64,000 bases of DNA from Mucilaginibacter sp. PAMB04168 (GCF_039634365.2 NZ_CP155079.2:5022001-5086000); one strand, 5' to 3'; shown: positions 42,813 to 52,143, numbered from the stretch's first letter. The notes: generated by a model from the sequence alone, not told the origin. Made by a program: numbers and translations.

Positions 42813-44084
42813 TTAATCTATCCACTCAAAACGGGTATAAGGCACCAGTACCTCCGGTATTTTAATACCGTTATCAGTTTGGTTATTCTCCAACAGGGTG
42901 GCTACAATACGCGGCAGTGCCAGTGCGCTACCATTTAAGGTATGCGCCAGTTGAGTTTTACCCTCGGCATTGCGGAAACGCAGTTTTAAGCGGTTACTTT
43001 GGTACGTTTCGAAGTTAGAAACTGATGATACCTCCAGCCAGCGCTGCTGTGCGGCGCTCCAGGTCTCCATATCATACGTAAGGGCCGACGTAAAGCCCAT
43101 ATCGCCGCCACATAAACGCAGTACGCGGTAAGGCAAGCCCAGCTTTTGCAGCAAGCCTTGTATGTGTGTGCTCATTTGCTCCAATATATTATATGATTGA
43201 TCGGGGTGTACTACCTGCACAATTTCTACCTTATCAAACTGGTGTAAGCGGTTCAACCCACGTACGTGTGAGCCATATGAACCTGCCTCACGACGGAAAC
43301 ATGGTGTATAACCACAATTTTTGATGGGTAGTTCGTCACCCTTCAATATTACATCGCGGTACAGGTTGGTAATAGGCACTTCAGCAGTAGGTATCAGGTA
43401 CAAGTTATCCTGACCAACAAAATACATCTGTCCTTCTTTATCCGGCAGTTGCCCGGTGCCAAAACCCGATGCTTCGTTTACCATCAGCGGCAGCATCACT
43501 TCGTTGTAACCGGCTTTTTCGGCCTCATCCAAAAAGAAACTAATTAAAGCACGCTGCAATTTAGCTCCCTTGCCCTTATAAACCGGAAACCCGGCGCCGG
43601 TAATTTTAACGCCCAGTTCAAAATCTATAAGGTTATATTTGGTGGCCAGTTCCCAATGTGGCAGGGCATTTTCGGGTAAGTTAGGTCTCTCGCCATTCTC
43701 CAATACTACCTCATTGTCATCAGCGCTTACGCCTTTCGGCACACTAGAATGAGGCAGATTGGGCAGTATTACCAGTTTTTGCTGTAACTCTTGCTCAATG
43801 GCACTCAGCTGCTCGTTGAGCTGCTTAATATCCTCTTTCCAGTTTCCTGTTTGCGATTTAAGCAGGTCTGCTTCGGCTTTCTGTCCGTTACGCATGAGCT
43901 CACCAATACGCTTGGCGGCCGTGTTGGCCTCGGCCGATGTAGTATCTAAACGGTTTTGCGTATGACGGCGGTTATCGTCTAAGCGTATAATTTCATCAAC
44001 CAGTTCGGGCTGTTTAAAATTTTTAACAGCTAAACGTTCTAAAACCTGTTCCTTGTTATCGCGGATATAACTAACTTGCAGCAT
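42813..44084 (-). CDS. serS: Serine--tRNA ligase
   Basis: A 423-residue class II synthetase. The N-terminal long coiled-coil arm (about residues 25-105) that grips the tRNA extra arm precedes the core with the serine-binding TAEVPITNLYRD, motif 2 (PCFRREAGSYGSHVRGLNRLHQF) and motif 3 (LNGSALALPRIVATLLEN). ATG 44084 (MLQVSYIRDNK) gives the standard N-terminus; the frame stays open to 44168 over a GT-rich repeat, which is not taken as coding. Confidence 0.97.
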   Translation of the reverse strand: MLQVSYIRDNKEQVLERLAVKNFKQPELVDEIIRLDDNRRHTQNRLDTTSAEANTAAKRIGELMRNGQKAEADLLKSQTGNWKEDIKQLNEQLSAIEQELQQKLVILPNLPHSSVPKGVSADDNEVVLENGERPNLPENALPHWELATKYNLIDFELGVKITGAGFPVYKGKGAKLQRALISFFLDEAEKAGYNEVMLPLMVNEASGFGTGQLPDKEGQMYFVGQDNLYLIPTAEVPITNLYRDVILKGDELPIKNCGYTPCFRREAGSYGSHVRGLNRLHQFDKVEIVQVVHPDQSYNILEQMSTHIQGLLQKLGLPYRVLRLCGGDMGFTSALTYDMETWSAAQQRWLEVSSVSNFETYQSNRLKLRFRNAEGKTQLAHTLNGSALALPRIVATLLENNQTDNGIKIPEVLVPYTRFEWID

Positions 44085-44201
44085 TATTTCAGATAATTTT
44101 CGCAGCAAAGATAGGATGAGTTGCGGGTTGTGAGTGGTGAGTGGTGATTTTTTTTCACTTGCGCTCAACCAATCAGCCTGTAACCACCACCCGTAAGCAA
44201 C

Positions 44202-44876
44202 ATGACCGGTAAACTTTACTTAGTGCCTACACCCATCGGTAACCTAGAGGATATGACCTACCGGGCCATCAGGGTGCTAAAAGAGGCCGACCTGATACTG
44301 GCAGAGGACACCCGTACCTCAGCCCCCCTGCTCAAACATTTTGGCATCGAGAAAAAGGTATTTGCGCATCATCAGCACAATGAGCATCAATCATCAACCG
44401 AAATTGTAAAGTTCTTGCTGGAAGGAAAGAATATAGCGCTTATATCAGACGCCGGCACGCCGGCTATCTCCGATCCGGGTTTTTTCCTGGTGCGTGAGGC
44501 CCTACGGCATGATTTGCCCGTGGAATGCCTGCCGGGCGCCACTGCTTTTGTACCTGCCCTGGTTAACTCGGGCTTCCCGACGGATAAGTTTTGCTTTGAA
44601 GGTTTTTTACCGCTGAAAAAAGGCCGCCAAACACGGTATAAATTTTTAGCCGGAGAGGAGCGCACCATTATTTTATATGAGTCGCCCCATCGCCTGTTAA
44701 AAACGCTGGATGAAATGATTACTTACTGGGGAGCCGACAGGCAGATCTCCGTATCGCGCGAGCTCACCAAAATGTTCGAAGAAACCGTACGTGGAACAGT
44801 AGCCGAGGTAAAAACGTATTACGAAACGCACCCTGTTAAGGGCGAATTTGTGATCTGCGTGGCGGGGAAGGAATAG
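44202..44876 (+). CDS. rsmI: 16S rRNA (cytidine(1402)-2'-O)-methyltransferase
   Basis: A 224-residue tetrapyrrole-methylase-fold enzyme that methylates C1402 of 16S rRNA. TPIGNLEDMTYRAIRVL, AEDTRTSAPLLKHF, ISDAGTPAISDPGFFLVREA, CLPGATAFVPAL and ILYESPHRL are the family's landmarks and include the SAM loops. The E. coli enzyme is near 286 residues; here the C-terminal extension is missing with no sign of a frameshift after the stop codon. Confidence 0.95.
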   Translation: MTGKLYLVPTPIGNLEDMTYRAIRVLKEADLILAEDTRTSAPLLKHFGIEKKVFAHHQHNEHQSSTEIVKFLLEGKNIALISDAGTPAISDPGFFLVREALRHDLPVECLPGATAFVPALVNSGFPTDKFCFEGFLPLKKGRQTRYKFLAGEERTIILYESPHRLLKTLDEMITYWGADRQISVSRELTKMFEETVRGTVAEVKTYYETHPVKGEFVICVAGKE

Positions 44877-44997
44877 TTCATCCAAACTCTCTAGAAATAA
44901 GACTTGAGATCCGTTTATTAAAGAACCGCAACGCCATCCCCGAACGTAGCACCAAGAATACGACTGTAAAAATGGTGGTGTAATGTACTAAGCGATG

Positions 44998-45531
44998 CTA
45001 GGGAATATCAAACCGGTTCCGTTCACCGTCTTTATGCTTGAAATTAAATTTGTAGGCTACCCGTATTCCGGCTGCTGGAGGCAAGCGCGTGTAAGCCGGC
45101 AAAAAGTCAGTCCTTAGCGAAAACTCTATGCTGCTAAAGCCATCAAGCGTCCAATCATACCCTGCACCCAAAGCACCGCCGGCACCTGCTACACCGTTAT
45201 CATTCCCCCCTGCATAAACGGATGGGCCTGCGTAAATAAACACCGTTTTACTAACATAGTATTTAGCGGCCATATTTAGAAAGGCTACATCCATATCGGC
45301 TTCCTGCTTACCTTTAAAATTTTCCAAGCCAAGTACCGGCATAAAAGCCCATTGTTTTTTGGAGAATAACTGCAGCTGTAGTACCCTGTCGCGGCCAATG
45401 CTATAGCCTGTTTTGAAGGGGAAATTTAAACCGGCGCCAACCCCAATTGAATTACGTGCCTGGCCATAAGCCACTTTGAAAGCGATAATAAACAGTACAA
45501 TAGAAAGAAGAATAGGCCTGGCAAATCTCAT
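44998..45531 (-). CDS. Outer-membrane beta-barrel-like protein, paralogue of 11957-12430
   Basis: A 177-residue protein with a signal peptide ending AYGQ. Predicted beta strands and an aromatic C-terminal strand region (AGIRVAYKFNFKHK) suggest a small outer-membrane barrel. Shared blocks with the gene at 12 kb: QARNSIGVGAGLN against QARSSLGFTLGVN, KYYVSKTVFIYAGP against KYYITNRAFITAGP. The two share design but have diverged strongly. An extra charged tail (DGERNRFDIP) follows the last strand. The function is unknown. Confidence 0.72.
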   Translation of the reverse strand: MRFARPILLSIVLFIIAFKVAYGQARNSIGVGAGLNFPFKTGYSIGRDRVLQLQLFSKKQWAFMPVLGLENFKGKQEADMDVAFLNMAAKYYVSKTVFIYAGPSVYAGGNDNGVAGAGGALGAGYDWTLDGFSSIEFSLRTDFLPAYTRLPPAAGIRVAYKFNFKHKDGERNRFDIP

Positions 45532-45596
45532 GTAATAGATAAAGCAAACGCATAAGCGTGCTTTTATTAAGGTTGATGTTTTCTGTTGTGCAAACG

Positions 45597-46697
45597 CTAA
45601 AACAGCTTCAATTGTTCAGGCACATCGTCCCTTTTTACTTTAGGGGCCAGCTCCCCAAAGTTGGATACCGAAATACCCAGCAAACGAATACGCACGTCAT
45701 CAGGCTGTGTAGCCAGCAGCAGTTGCTTTGCTGTAGTGCTAAGTGTTTGCACATCACCAATGGGTTGGGTAAAAGATTGATTACGGGTGATCTGCTTAAA
45801 GTCGCTGTATTTAATTTTGAGTGTTATGGTGCGGCCTTTAAGATTATAGCGTTCGAGGCGGTCGGCTACAGTTTGTGCTATTTTATCCAGCTCGGTATGC
45901 ATTTCTTCGGTCTCGGTCAGGTCGTAGGCAAAGGTATCTTCGGCACCCATGCTTTTCGTTTCGCGGTGCGGTTGTACGGGCCGGTCATCAAGGCCACGTA
46001 CAATTTGATGATAAAAGCGGCCTGTTTTACCAAAGTGCTTAACTAAATCGTCTTGAGTAAGCTGCTTTAAATCAGCACCGGTATGCAGCCCCATCTTTTT
46101 CATTTTCTCTGCAGTTACTTTACCTACACCAAAAAACTTTTCGACCGGTAACTGCTCCATAAAATTTTCAATGGCCGACGGACCAATAAACTTCAACCCA
46201 TCTGGCTTGTTGATATCAGAAGCAATCTTAGCCACAAACTTATTAACCGATACCCCAGCCGATGCCGTAAGCTGCAACTCATTCTTAATGGCTTTTTTAA
46301 TTTGCATGGCAATTTCTATAGCCGACCCTATACCCAATTTATCTTCGGTTACATCCAGGTAAGCCTCATCTAACGAAAGCGGCTCAATTAGATCAGTATA
46401 CCGGCTAAATATTTCGCGTATGTGCTTGGAGACTTCTTTGTACACCGCAAACCGCGGGCGCACAAACAAAGCGTGCGGACACAATTGCAATGCTTTTTTA
46501 GAGGGCATTGCCGAGCGAATGCCAAACTTGCGCGCTTCATAACTGGCCGTTGCCACCACACCTCCCCGGCCCTCCGGCAATCCGCCTACCACCAGTGGCT
46601 TACCTCTGTATTCGGGATTATCGCGCTGCTCCACCGATGCATAAAAAGCATCCATATCAATATGGATTATTTTACGGTAGGCATTGGGTAAGAGCAT
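45597..46697 (-). CDS. dinB: DNA polymerase IV (Y family)
   Basis: A 366-residue translesion DNA polymerase. The catalytic carboxylates lie in IHIDMDAFYASVEQRD and in PLSLDEAYLDVT; GVSVNKFVAKIASDINKP and the HhH-containing GVGKVTAEKMKKMGLHTGADL follow. The little-finger domain and a C-terminal tail ending in the clamp-binding type QLKLF close the protein. ATG 46697 is chosen over TTG 46712. Confidence 0.96.
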   Translation of the reverse strand: MLLPNAYRKIIHIDMDAFYASVEQRDNPEYRGKPLVVGGLPEGRGGVVATASYEARKFGIRSAMPSKKALQLCPHALFVRPRFAVYKEVSKHIREIFSRYTDLIEPLSLDEAYLDVTEDKLGIGSAIEIAMQIKKAIKNELQLTASAGVSVNKFVAKIASDINKPDGLKFIGPSAIENFMEQLPVEKFFGVGKVTAEKMKKMGLHTGADLKQLTQDDLVKHFGKTGRFYHQIVRGLDDRPVQPHRETKSMGAEDTFAYDLTETEEMHTELDKIAQTVADRLERYNLKGRTITLKIKYSDFKQITRNQSFTQPIGDVQTLSTTAKQLLLATQPDDVRIRLLGISVSNFGELAPKVKRDDVPEQLKLF

Positions 46698-46829
46698 ATA
46701 CAAATATAACAACTGCGAGCGAGTTGCTTGAAGGCTGTGTAAGGCTTAATTTTTTTAAATTTAGCAATAGCCAACAATCACACTTCCATGAGCTACAAGT
46801 AAGCATACGGGTTATACGCTCAAAGGATA

Positions 46830-47468
46830 TTAATTAGCCCGGCTCTTATCGCCGTCAGTAATTTGTTTGATGAGGGTACCCCACGCAATAGGGTTAAGCA
46901 GTGGGTTAGGTATAAGGGAGTGTGAGTTAAGTATCCTATTGTGCATATCCTGCCCAACGGCCGATTGTATTTCGTTGGCATCGCGAGGCAAGGTGCTGTT
47001 GGCCGCTGCAAGTGAGCTCCGGCTCAGATTTTTGCGGGCATTTTCAAGATCATCATCGGCCAGTTTCATGGTGAGGAAATCTTTTTTAAACTCATCAGTA
47101 GTAGCCCAGGGGAACATATGGAAAGCCGGCAGGTTAATAACCTGCGGCTTCATAAATATTTGAATCGTGTGGCTTTTATTAGCCAGGTTAGCAGGTATAA
47201 CTACTTCCTGCGGCGCAAAGCCTACCGATGTAAACCGCAAGGTATCGCGCTCATGCACTACAAAAGAGAAGTAACCTTTGTAATTGGCAATAAAAACAGA
47301 ATTTTTGTTAGACAGGTTAGTGATGGTTACATAAGGTACTATTACCCTGTCGCTGTCGGCATTAAAAGTAATACCGGTAAATTGCACCAGGGGCTTATCT
47401 GCCTTTTGGGCAAAAGCAGTCACTGCAGCAAACAGGCATACAATTAAAATCAGCAAACACTTCTTCAT
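46830..47468 (-). CDS. Secreted protein with a carboxypeptidase-regulatory-like domain
   Basis: A 212-residue protein from ATG 47468 with a signal peptide (MKKCLLILIVCLFAAVTAFAQ). Residues of about 30-110 form a CarboxypepD_reg-like beta sandwich (VIVPYVTITNLSNKN, FIANYKGYFSF, DTLRFTSVGFAPQEVVIP), the domain also found at the N-terminus of TonB-dependent receptors. The rest is helical and charged. No receptor gene follows. In-frame codons up to 47513 lack a signal-type start. Confidence 0.82.
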   Translation of the reverse strand: MKKCLLILIVCLFAAVTAFAQKADKPLVQFTGITFNADSDRVIVPYVTITNLSNKNSVFIANYKGYFSFVVHERDTLRFTSVGFAPQEVVIPANLANKSHTIQIFMKPQVINLPAFHMFPWATTDEFKKDFLTMKLADDDLENARKNLSRSSLAAANSTLPRDANEIQSAVGQDMHNRILNSHSLIPNPLLNPIAWGTLIKQITDGDKSRAN

Positions 47469-47578
47469 GGAACACTTAAGCCGTATAATATTATTTACGC
47501 CGGGTTTATTCAAATAGTTTCAGCAAGCAAAAATAATGTTTAAAATAAAATCCGGCTAAGCTTTAACATTACTTAACA

Positions 47579-47857
47579 TTAACGCATATTGGCTGGCAAA
47601 ACCGCATTAGGATCGTCCATATCGGTTAAGTTTAAAGCCTCAACCGCAGTTACCTCGGGCACTGCCTTCATAATAGCCTGCTCAATTCCTGCTTTTAGAG
47701 TCATGATGCTCATAGGGCATGAACCGCACGAACCCAGCAACTTTAATTTAACAACATTATCAGGAGTAATCTCTTCTACCGAAACATTCCCCCCGTCAGC
47801 TTCCAAATATGGTCTTATGGTATCGAGAGCTGCTTCTACCTGATCAAATAAACTCAT
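47579..47857 (-). CDS. NifU-like Fe-S scaffold/carrier protein
   Basis: A 92-residue NifU C-terminal-domain protein: PYLEADGGNVSVEEI then LGSCGSCPMSIMTLKAGIEQAI, with the cluster ligands Cys44 and Cys47. It carries a 4Fe-4S cluster to apoproteins in the cytoplasm. It lies 36 nt after mrp on the same strand; the pair is a compact Fe-S delivery unit. Confidence 0.95.
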   Translation of the reverse strand: MSLFDQVEAALDTIRPYLEADGGNVSVEEITPDNVVKLKLLGSCGSCPMSIMTLKAGIEQAIMKAVPEVTAVEALNLTDMDDPNAVLPANMR

Positions 47858-47893
47858 GTTTATACTTTTTTGTAATGTAAAGATATTAATTTT

Positions 47894-48982
47894 TTAACGA
47901 TTTATGACGTCGGCATAGTCTGTTGCCTTTGCGTTATAAATCGATACTTGCTGTGCTACGCGCTCGGCTATATGGCCAAAGGCCTGGTGCATTAAGCCTG
48001 CACCCTCCAGCACGGCCGGTTTTCCTGCATCTCCCGATTCGCTAATGCTTTGCACCAGTGGAATTTCTCCCAAAAACGGCGCATTTACTAACTGAGCCAG
48101 CTTTAAACCGCCACCCTGACCAAAAATATAATATTTATTATCGGGCAGTTCGGCAGGTGTAAAGTACGACATGTTCTCGATCACACCCAGTATAGGCACA
48201 TTGATAGATTCCATCATGAACATCCCCACACCTTTCTTGGCATCGGCCAGCGCTACGTTTTGCGGCGTGGTTACAATAACAGCGCCCGTTATGGGGAAGC
48301 TTTGTGTTACAGTGATATGAATATCGCCGGTGCCTGGAGGCAGGTCAACTACTAAATAATCCAGCTCACCCCAGTCGGCATCGTTAAATAATTGTTTTAC
48401 CGCCGTTGATACCATTGGCCCGCGCCATGGCACAGGTTGATTAGGATCGGTAAAAAAGCCTATTGAAAGCAATTTAATACCATATTTTTCAATCGGCTCA
48501 ATGCGGGTTTTACCATTCTCCTGGCTCGCTTTAGGCCGGGCTCCTTCTAAACCAAACATAATAGGCACCGAAGGACCATATATATCCGCGTCAATTAAGC
48601 CCACCTTGGCCCCACTGGCTGCTAAACTTAAAGCCAGGTTAGCCGCCACGGTTGATTTACCTACACCGCCTTTGCCCGATGCTACGGCAATAATATTTTT
48701 AACGCCCGGTACGCCGGTGTTTTTTTGCGTGGTAACGCGCGAGGTCATATTAATGCTCACTTCAATATCCGGGCTGATGAAATGACTGATCGCATTGCGG
48801 CAGGCATTCTCAATGAGCCCCTTTAACGGACAGGCCGGCGTAGTTAATATCACCGAAAAGCTAAGCTTGTTACCTTCAATATGTATATCCTGAATCATGT
48901 TCAGCGTAACCAGGTCTTTTTTCAGATCGGGCTCCTCAACATTACTTAAGGCTTGCAGTACTTGTTCTTTGTTTAGTTGCAT
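47894..48982 (-). CDS. mrp: Mrp/ApbC-type P-loop ATPase
   Basis: A 362-residue Fe-S carrier ATPase with an N-terminal MIP18/DUF59 domain (EEPDLKKDLVTLNMI) and an SIMIBI-class ATPase with the deviant Walker A GKGGVGKST (103-111), DADIYGPSVPIMFG and DYLVVDLPPGTGD. The C-x-x-C pair that bridges a cluster in E. coli Mrp is not visible; the matching region reads IENMSYFTPAELPDNKYY. ATG 48982 is right because the TTG start at 49000 falls inside the -7 element. Confidence 0.94.
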   Translation of the reverse strand: MQLNKEQVLQALSNVEEPDLKKDLVTLNMIQDIHIEGNKLSFSVILTTPACPLKGLIENACRNAISHFISPDIEVSINMTSRVTTQKNTGVPGVKNIIAVASGKGGVGKSTVAANLALSLAASGAKVGLIDADIYGPSVPIMFGLEGARPKASQENGKTRIEPIEKYGIKLLSIGFFTDPNQPVPWRGPMVSTAVKQLFNDADWGELDYLVVDLPPGTGDIHITVTQSFPITGAVIVTTPQNVALADAKKGVGMFMMESINVPILGVIENMSYFTPAELPDNKYYIFGQGGGLKLAQLVNAPFLGEIPLVQSISESGDAGKPAVLEGAGLMHQAFGHIAERVAQQVSIYNAKATDYADVINR

Positions 48983-48997
48983 GTTTTTATATTGACA

Positions 48998-49005
48998 CAA
49001 AAATA
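48998..49005 (-). promoter_or_regulatory. -7 element of mrp-nifU
   Basis: TATTTTTG on the reverse strand, a TAnnTTTG match 15 nt before ATG 48982; the -33 site is weak. Confidence 0.45.
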
Positions 49006-49077
49006 CTAAAACAGGGGCGTATTGCTTTTGTTAGAGAAATAATTGCGGTTCGAAATCGTTTTATAGCCGATAAGATT

Positions 49078-49085
49078 TAGTTTTG
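49078..49085 (+). promoter_or_regulatory. -7 element of the GT51 gene
   Basis: TAGTTTTG matches TAnnTTTG and lies 14 nt before ATG 49100. Confidence 0.4.
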
Positions 49086-49099
49086 GATAAAATTTACTG

Positions 49100-51286
49100 A
49101 TGCATCGCCTTAACCCTAAATATCTTCGTATAGCCGGCATTGTGCTCGGCATAATTGTACTGTTAATCCTGATCGGCGGGTATATAGCATATTCAAAGCG
49201 CGAAACATTGCTGCAAAATGCTATCAGCAAAGCTAAAGCAAAAGCCAAACGCGAGTATAATTTAGATGTAAAAATAGGCAAAGCCAAGTTCACCGGCCTC
49301 AGCAGTGTGGCTTTTGATCACATCAGTATAGTGCCCTACCAGCGTGATAGCCTGCTGCGCATCGACAATTTTGAACTAAGCGTAAAGCTTTGGCCGCTAA
49401 TTTTCGGCAACATTAAACTGTCAGACGTAAAATTGGTGGATGGCTATTTAAATTTCATCAGTAAAAACGGCGTACGTAATTATGATTTCCTGTTCCGTAA
49501 AAAAAGAGATTCTACTTCAACCAAGACCAAGTCGGGTTTAAATGAGTTTGCTGATAACCTCATTAACCAGGTGCTTTATAAAATTCCGGACAATCTTAAT
49601 CTGCAAAATTTTAGAATAACGTTTGCTGATGATAGCAACCAGGTGAAGTTATTAGCTAAAACCGCTCGTATTGATGATGGAGACCTGACCTCCACCATTG
49701 ATGTGAACGATCACGAATCCACCTGGCATTTTACAGGCAAGCTGCATCCATCAGATAAAGAGATTGACGTAAAACTATATGCCGATGGCAAAAAGGTGGA
49801 ACTGCCGCTTATAGAAAAGAAGTTTAAGTTGAAATTTAACTTTGATACGCTCACTACACGCCTTAATAAGGTTGAGCACGGCAACGATGAAACTCAGGTT
49901 TACACTTATTGCTCGGTTAAAAACCTGTTGGTTAATCATCCGGCACTGTCAGCTACAAATGTAGTTGTGCCCGATGGATCAATTGATGCCAATGTATTTG
50001 TAGGTGATAAGTATATATCGCTCGATAGCTCATCGGTTATTCACCTTAAAAAGCTCAACATCCATCCATATATTAAATATAAAATGCGGCCGGTTAAATT
50101 GTATACCGTTAAAGTACATACTGACTGGCAGGATGCGCAGAACTTTTTCGACTCCTTTCCACGCGGGTTATTTGACTCTGTTGAAGGTATACAGGTAGCC
50201 GGAAAGCTGCGTTATAACATGCACTTCTTTTTGGATACTTCTAATCCTGATGAAGTACAGTTTGAATCGGGCCTGGCCAAGCAGGATTTCCGGATATTGC
50301 GTTTTGGAAAAACAGACCTGAGCCGCCTCAACCGCGAGTTTGTTTACACACCTTACGAAAAAGGCAAACCTATGCCACCACGTACCGTAGGCCCGTCAAA
50401 CCCTGATTTTACACCGTTGTACGAAATAGCGCCCGACCTGCGTAATGCGGTTATGACGGCCGAAGATCCATCGTTTTATACCAACCATGGCTTTGTGCAG
50501 GAATCACTGCGTAAATCAATAGCCGAAGATTTTAAAGAAAAGCGTTTCAAACGGGGCGGCAGTACTATCTCTATGCAGCTGGTTAAAAACGCTTTTTTAA
50601 GCAGGCAAAAGACCCTTACCCGTAAGTTTGAGGAAATACTGATTGTGTGGCTTTTGTATAACGGCCAGGTGATGACCAAGGACCGCATGCTGGAAGTTTA
50701 TTTTAACATTATAGAGTGGGGTAAAAATGTTTACGGCATTGGCGAAGCAGCCCGGTTCTACTTTAACAAAACACCTGCCCAGCTTACTTTAGGCGAAAGT
50801 ATTTACCTGGCCAGCATTGTACCCAATCCAAAGGCAGGTTTGTACGCCTTTGAACCCGATGGCTCGTTGCGTTACCGCTTGCATGGCTATTTCAGGTTAA
50901 TTGGTAACCTGATGGCTAAACGCGGCTGGACCCAGCGCGACAGCAGCGCTTACGGGTTTTACAATGTACGTTTAAGAGAATCGCTAAGGCAGCGTATTGC
51001 TCCTATTGACACCGCAGTGGCTGATAGCCTGATGCAGCAGGATCCTGACGATACAGACGCACCAAACATTTTACTACCAGGCGTTACAGAGCCGCAGGCT
51101 GAACCTGAGAAAAAGCAGGGTTTCCTGTCACGTCTGTTTGGCAAAAAAGATAGCGCTGACCGCCGCAAAGAGGCTATTGCCGACTCCCTTGACGCCGTAA
51201 AGAAGCGGGAAAAGGACGCGCAAAAAGAACAAAAGCGCCTGGAAAAGGAACGCCGTAAACAATTACGTGAACGTGGCTTGCTTTAA
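49100..51286 (+). CDS. AsmA-like domain fused to a GT51 peptidoglycan glycosyltransferase
   Basis: A 728-residue protein with one N-terminal TM helix (about 9-31). Residues of about 50-330 read like an AsmA/DUF748-type periplasmic domain (VKIGKAKFTGLSSVAFDHIS, LWPLIFGNIKLSDVKLVDG). A GT51 domain follows with the catalytic Glu455 in AEDPSFYTNHG, GGSTISMQLVKN (486-497) and EVYFNIIEWGKNVYGIGEAA. No transpeptidase domain is present. The last 100 residues are Lys/Glu-rich, with likely coiled coil. It should polymerise lipid II; the AsmA-like half may link it to the outer membrane or lipid transport. Confidence 0.88.
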   Translation: MHRLNPKYLRIAGIVLGIIVLLILIGGYIAYSKRETLLQNAISKAKAKAKREYNLDVKIGKAKFTGLSSVAFDHISIVPYQRDSLLRIDNFELSVKLWPLIFGNIKLSDVKLVDGYLNFISKNGVRNYDFLFRKKRDSTSTKTKSGLNEFADNLINQVLYKIPDNLNLQNFRITFADDSNQVKLLAKTARIDDGDLTSTIDVNDHESTWHFTGKLHPSDKEIDVKLYADGKKVELPLIEKKFKLKFNFDTLTTRLNKVEHGNDETQVYTYCSVKNLLVNHPALSATNVVVPDGSIDANVFVGDKYISLDSSSVIHLKKLNIHPYIKYKMRPVKLYTVKVHTDWQDAQNFFDSFPRGLFDSVEGIQVAGKLRYNMHFFLDTSNPDEVQFESGLAKQDFRILRFGKTDLSRLNREFVYTPYEKGKPMPPRTVGPSNPDFTPLYEIAPDLRNAVMTAEDPSFYTNHGFVQESLRKSIAEDFKEKRFKRGGSTISMQLVKNAFLSRQKTLTRKFEEILIVWLLYNGQVMTKDRMLEVYFNIIEWGKNVYGIGEAARFYFNKTPAQLTLGESIYLASIVPNPKAGLYAFEPDGSLRYRLHGYFRLIGNLMAKRGWTQRDSSAYGFYNVRLRESLRQRIAPIDTAVADSLMQQDPDDTDAPNILLPGVTEPQAEPEKKQGFLSRLFGKKDSADRRKEAIADSLDAVKKREKDAQKEQKRLEKERRKQLRERGLL

Positions 51287-51345
51287 TTAATCGCCCTCAT
51301 CTTTGTCCCAAAAAACTAGGCGTCAATAAGTATGACAATATGATT

Positions 51346-51377
51346 GCAAAAATACATGTTTAAACATGTATTTTTGC
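51346..51377. promoter_or_regulatory. 32-nt perfect palindrome over the nitroreductase promoter
   Basis: GCAAAAATACATGTTT (51346-51361) is followed at once by its reverse complement (51362-51377). The right arm contains TATTTTTG (51369-51376), a TAnnTTTG -7 element, and an ATTG lies 22 nt before it. A repressor bound here would block the promoter. It ends 19 nt before the nitroreductase ATG. Confidence 0.75.
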
Positions 51378-51396
51378 TTTACTAAAACAAACAGTC

Positions 51397-52026
51397 ATGT
51401 CATTACTAAACGCCTTAGAGTGGCGCTATGCTACTAAGAAATTTGATCATACTAAAAAAATCAGTGCCGATAAGCTGCAAACGTTATTAAAGACAACACA
51501 ACTCGCACCTTCTTCATTTGGCCTGCAACATTATAAAATTATTGTAGTGGAGGATGCTGCAATACGCGAGCAACTCAAGGAAGCCGCTTACGGCCAAACG
51601 CAATTAACCGATGCATCGCAAGTGATAATATTTGCTGCCGAAACAGAAATTAATGAGGCTTACGTTAAAACCTACGTAGACGAAGTTGCACGCGTACGCC
51701 AGGTAGACCGTGCAAACCTGGCAGATTTTGAGAACGCCATGCTGGGTTCAATCGCACGCATGGGCGAAGACCAAAAAATTGCTTGGGCACACAAACAAGC
51801 TTATATTGCTTTAGGCGTATTAATCAGCGCTGCCTCTGAACTCGGCATTGATACCTCCCCTATGGAAGGCTTCAACGCCGGCAAATTCGACGAAATTTTA
51901 GGCTTAAAAGAGAAGGGCTTGACCACTTCTGTACTTGTAAATGTGGGCTACCGTTCGGACGAAGATCCATACAGCCAGTTTGCTAAAGTCCGTAAGCCCG
52001 ATGCAGAGCTTTTCATCAAAATATAA
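51397..52026 (+). CDS. NfsB-like NAD(P)H-dependent nitroreductase
   Basis: A 209-residue FMN-dependent nitroreductase-family protein: LEWRYATKKFDHTKKIS (FMN phosphate contact Arg/Lys), APSSFGLQHYKIIVVED, and KQAYIALGVLISAASELGIDTSPMEGF near the second FMN site. The family reduces nitro compounds, quinones or similar with NAD(P)H. The palindrome upstream points to a ligand-controlled repressor, not encoded beside it. Cytoplasmic and monocistronic. Confidence 0.92.
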   Translation: MSLLNALEWRYATKKFDHTKKISADKLQTLLKTTQLAPSSFGLQHYKIIVVEDAAIREQLKEAAYGQTQLTDASQVIIFAAETEINEAYVKTYVDEVARVRQVDRANLADFENAMLGSIARMGEDQKIAWAHKQAYIALGVLISAASELGIDTSPMEGFNAGKFDEILGLKEKGLTTSVLVNVGYRSDEDPYSQFAKVRKPDAELFIKI

Positions 52027-52143
52027 TTACAAAAATTTAATAGGGGTATATTAGGTTGTAAGGGTTGTCTTTTTATAAGGCAGCCCTTTTTTTGTAAAAC
52101 CGGCCTCTTTCAAAACTGTTGTCGGTGTAAATAATCTATTATT

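Noticed and set aside
44085..44168. N-terminal extension of serS
   Set aside because: The extra residues come from a GT-rich repeat and precede the standard SerRS start MLQVSYIRDNK at 44084.
44202..44876. Possible frameshift truncating rsmI
   Set aside because: All catalytic motifs are complete, and no continuing homology appears in any frame after the stop codon.
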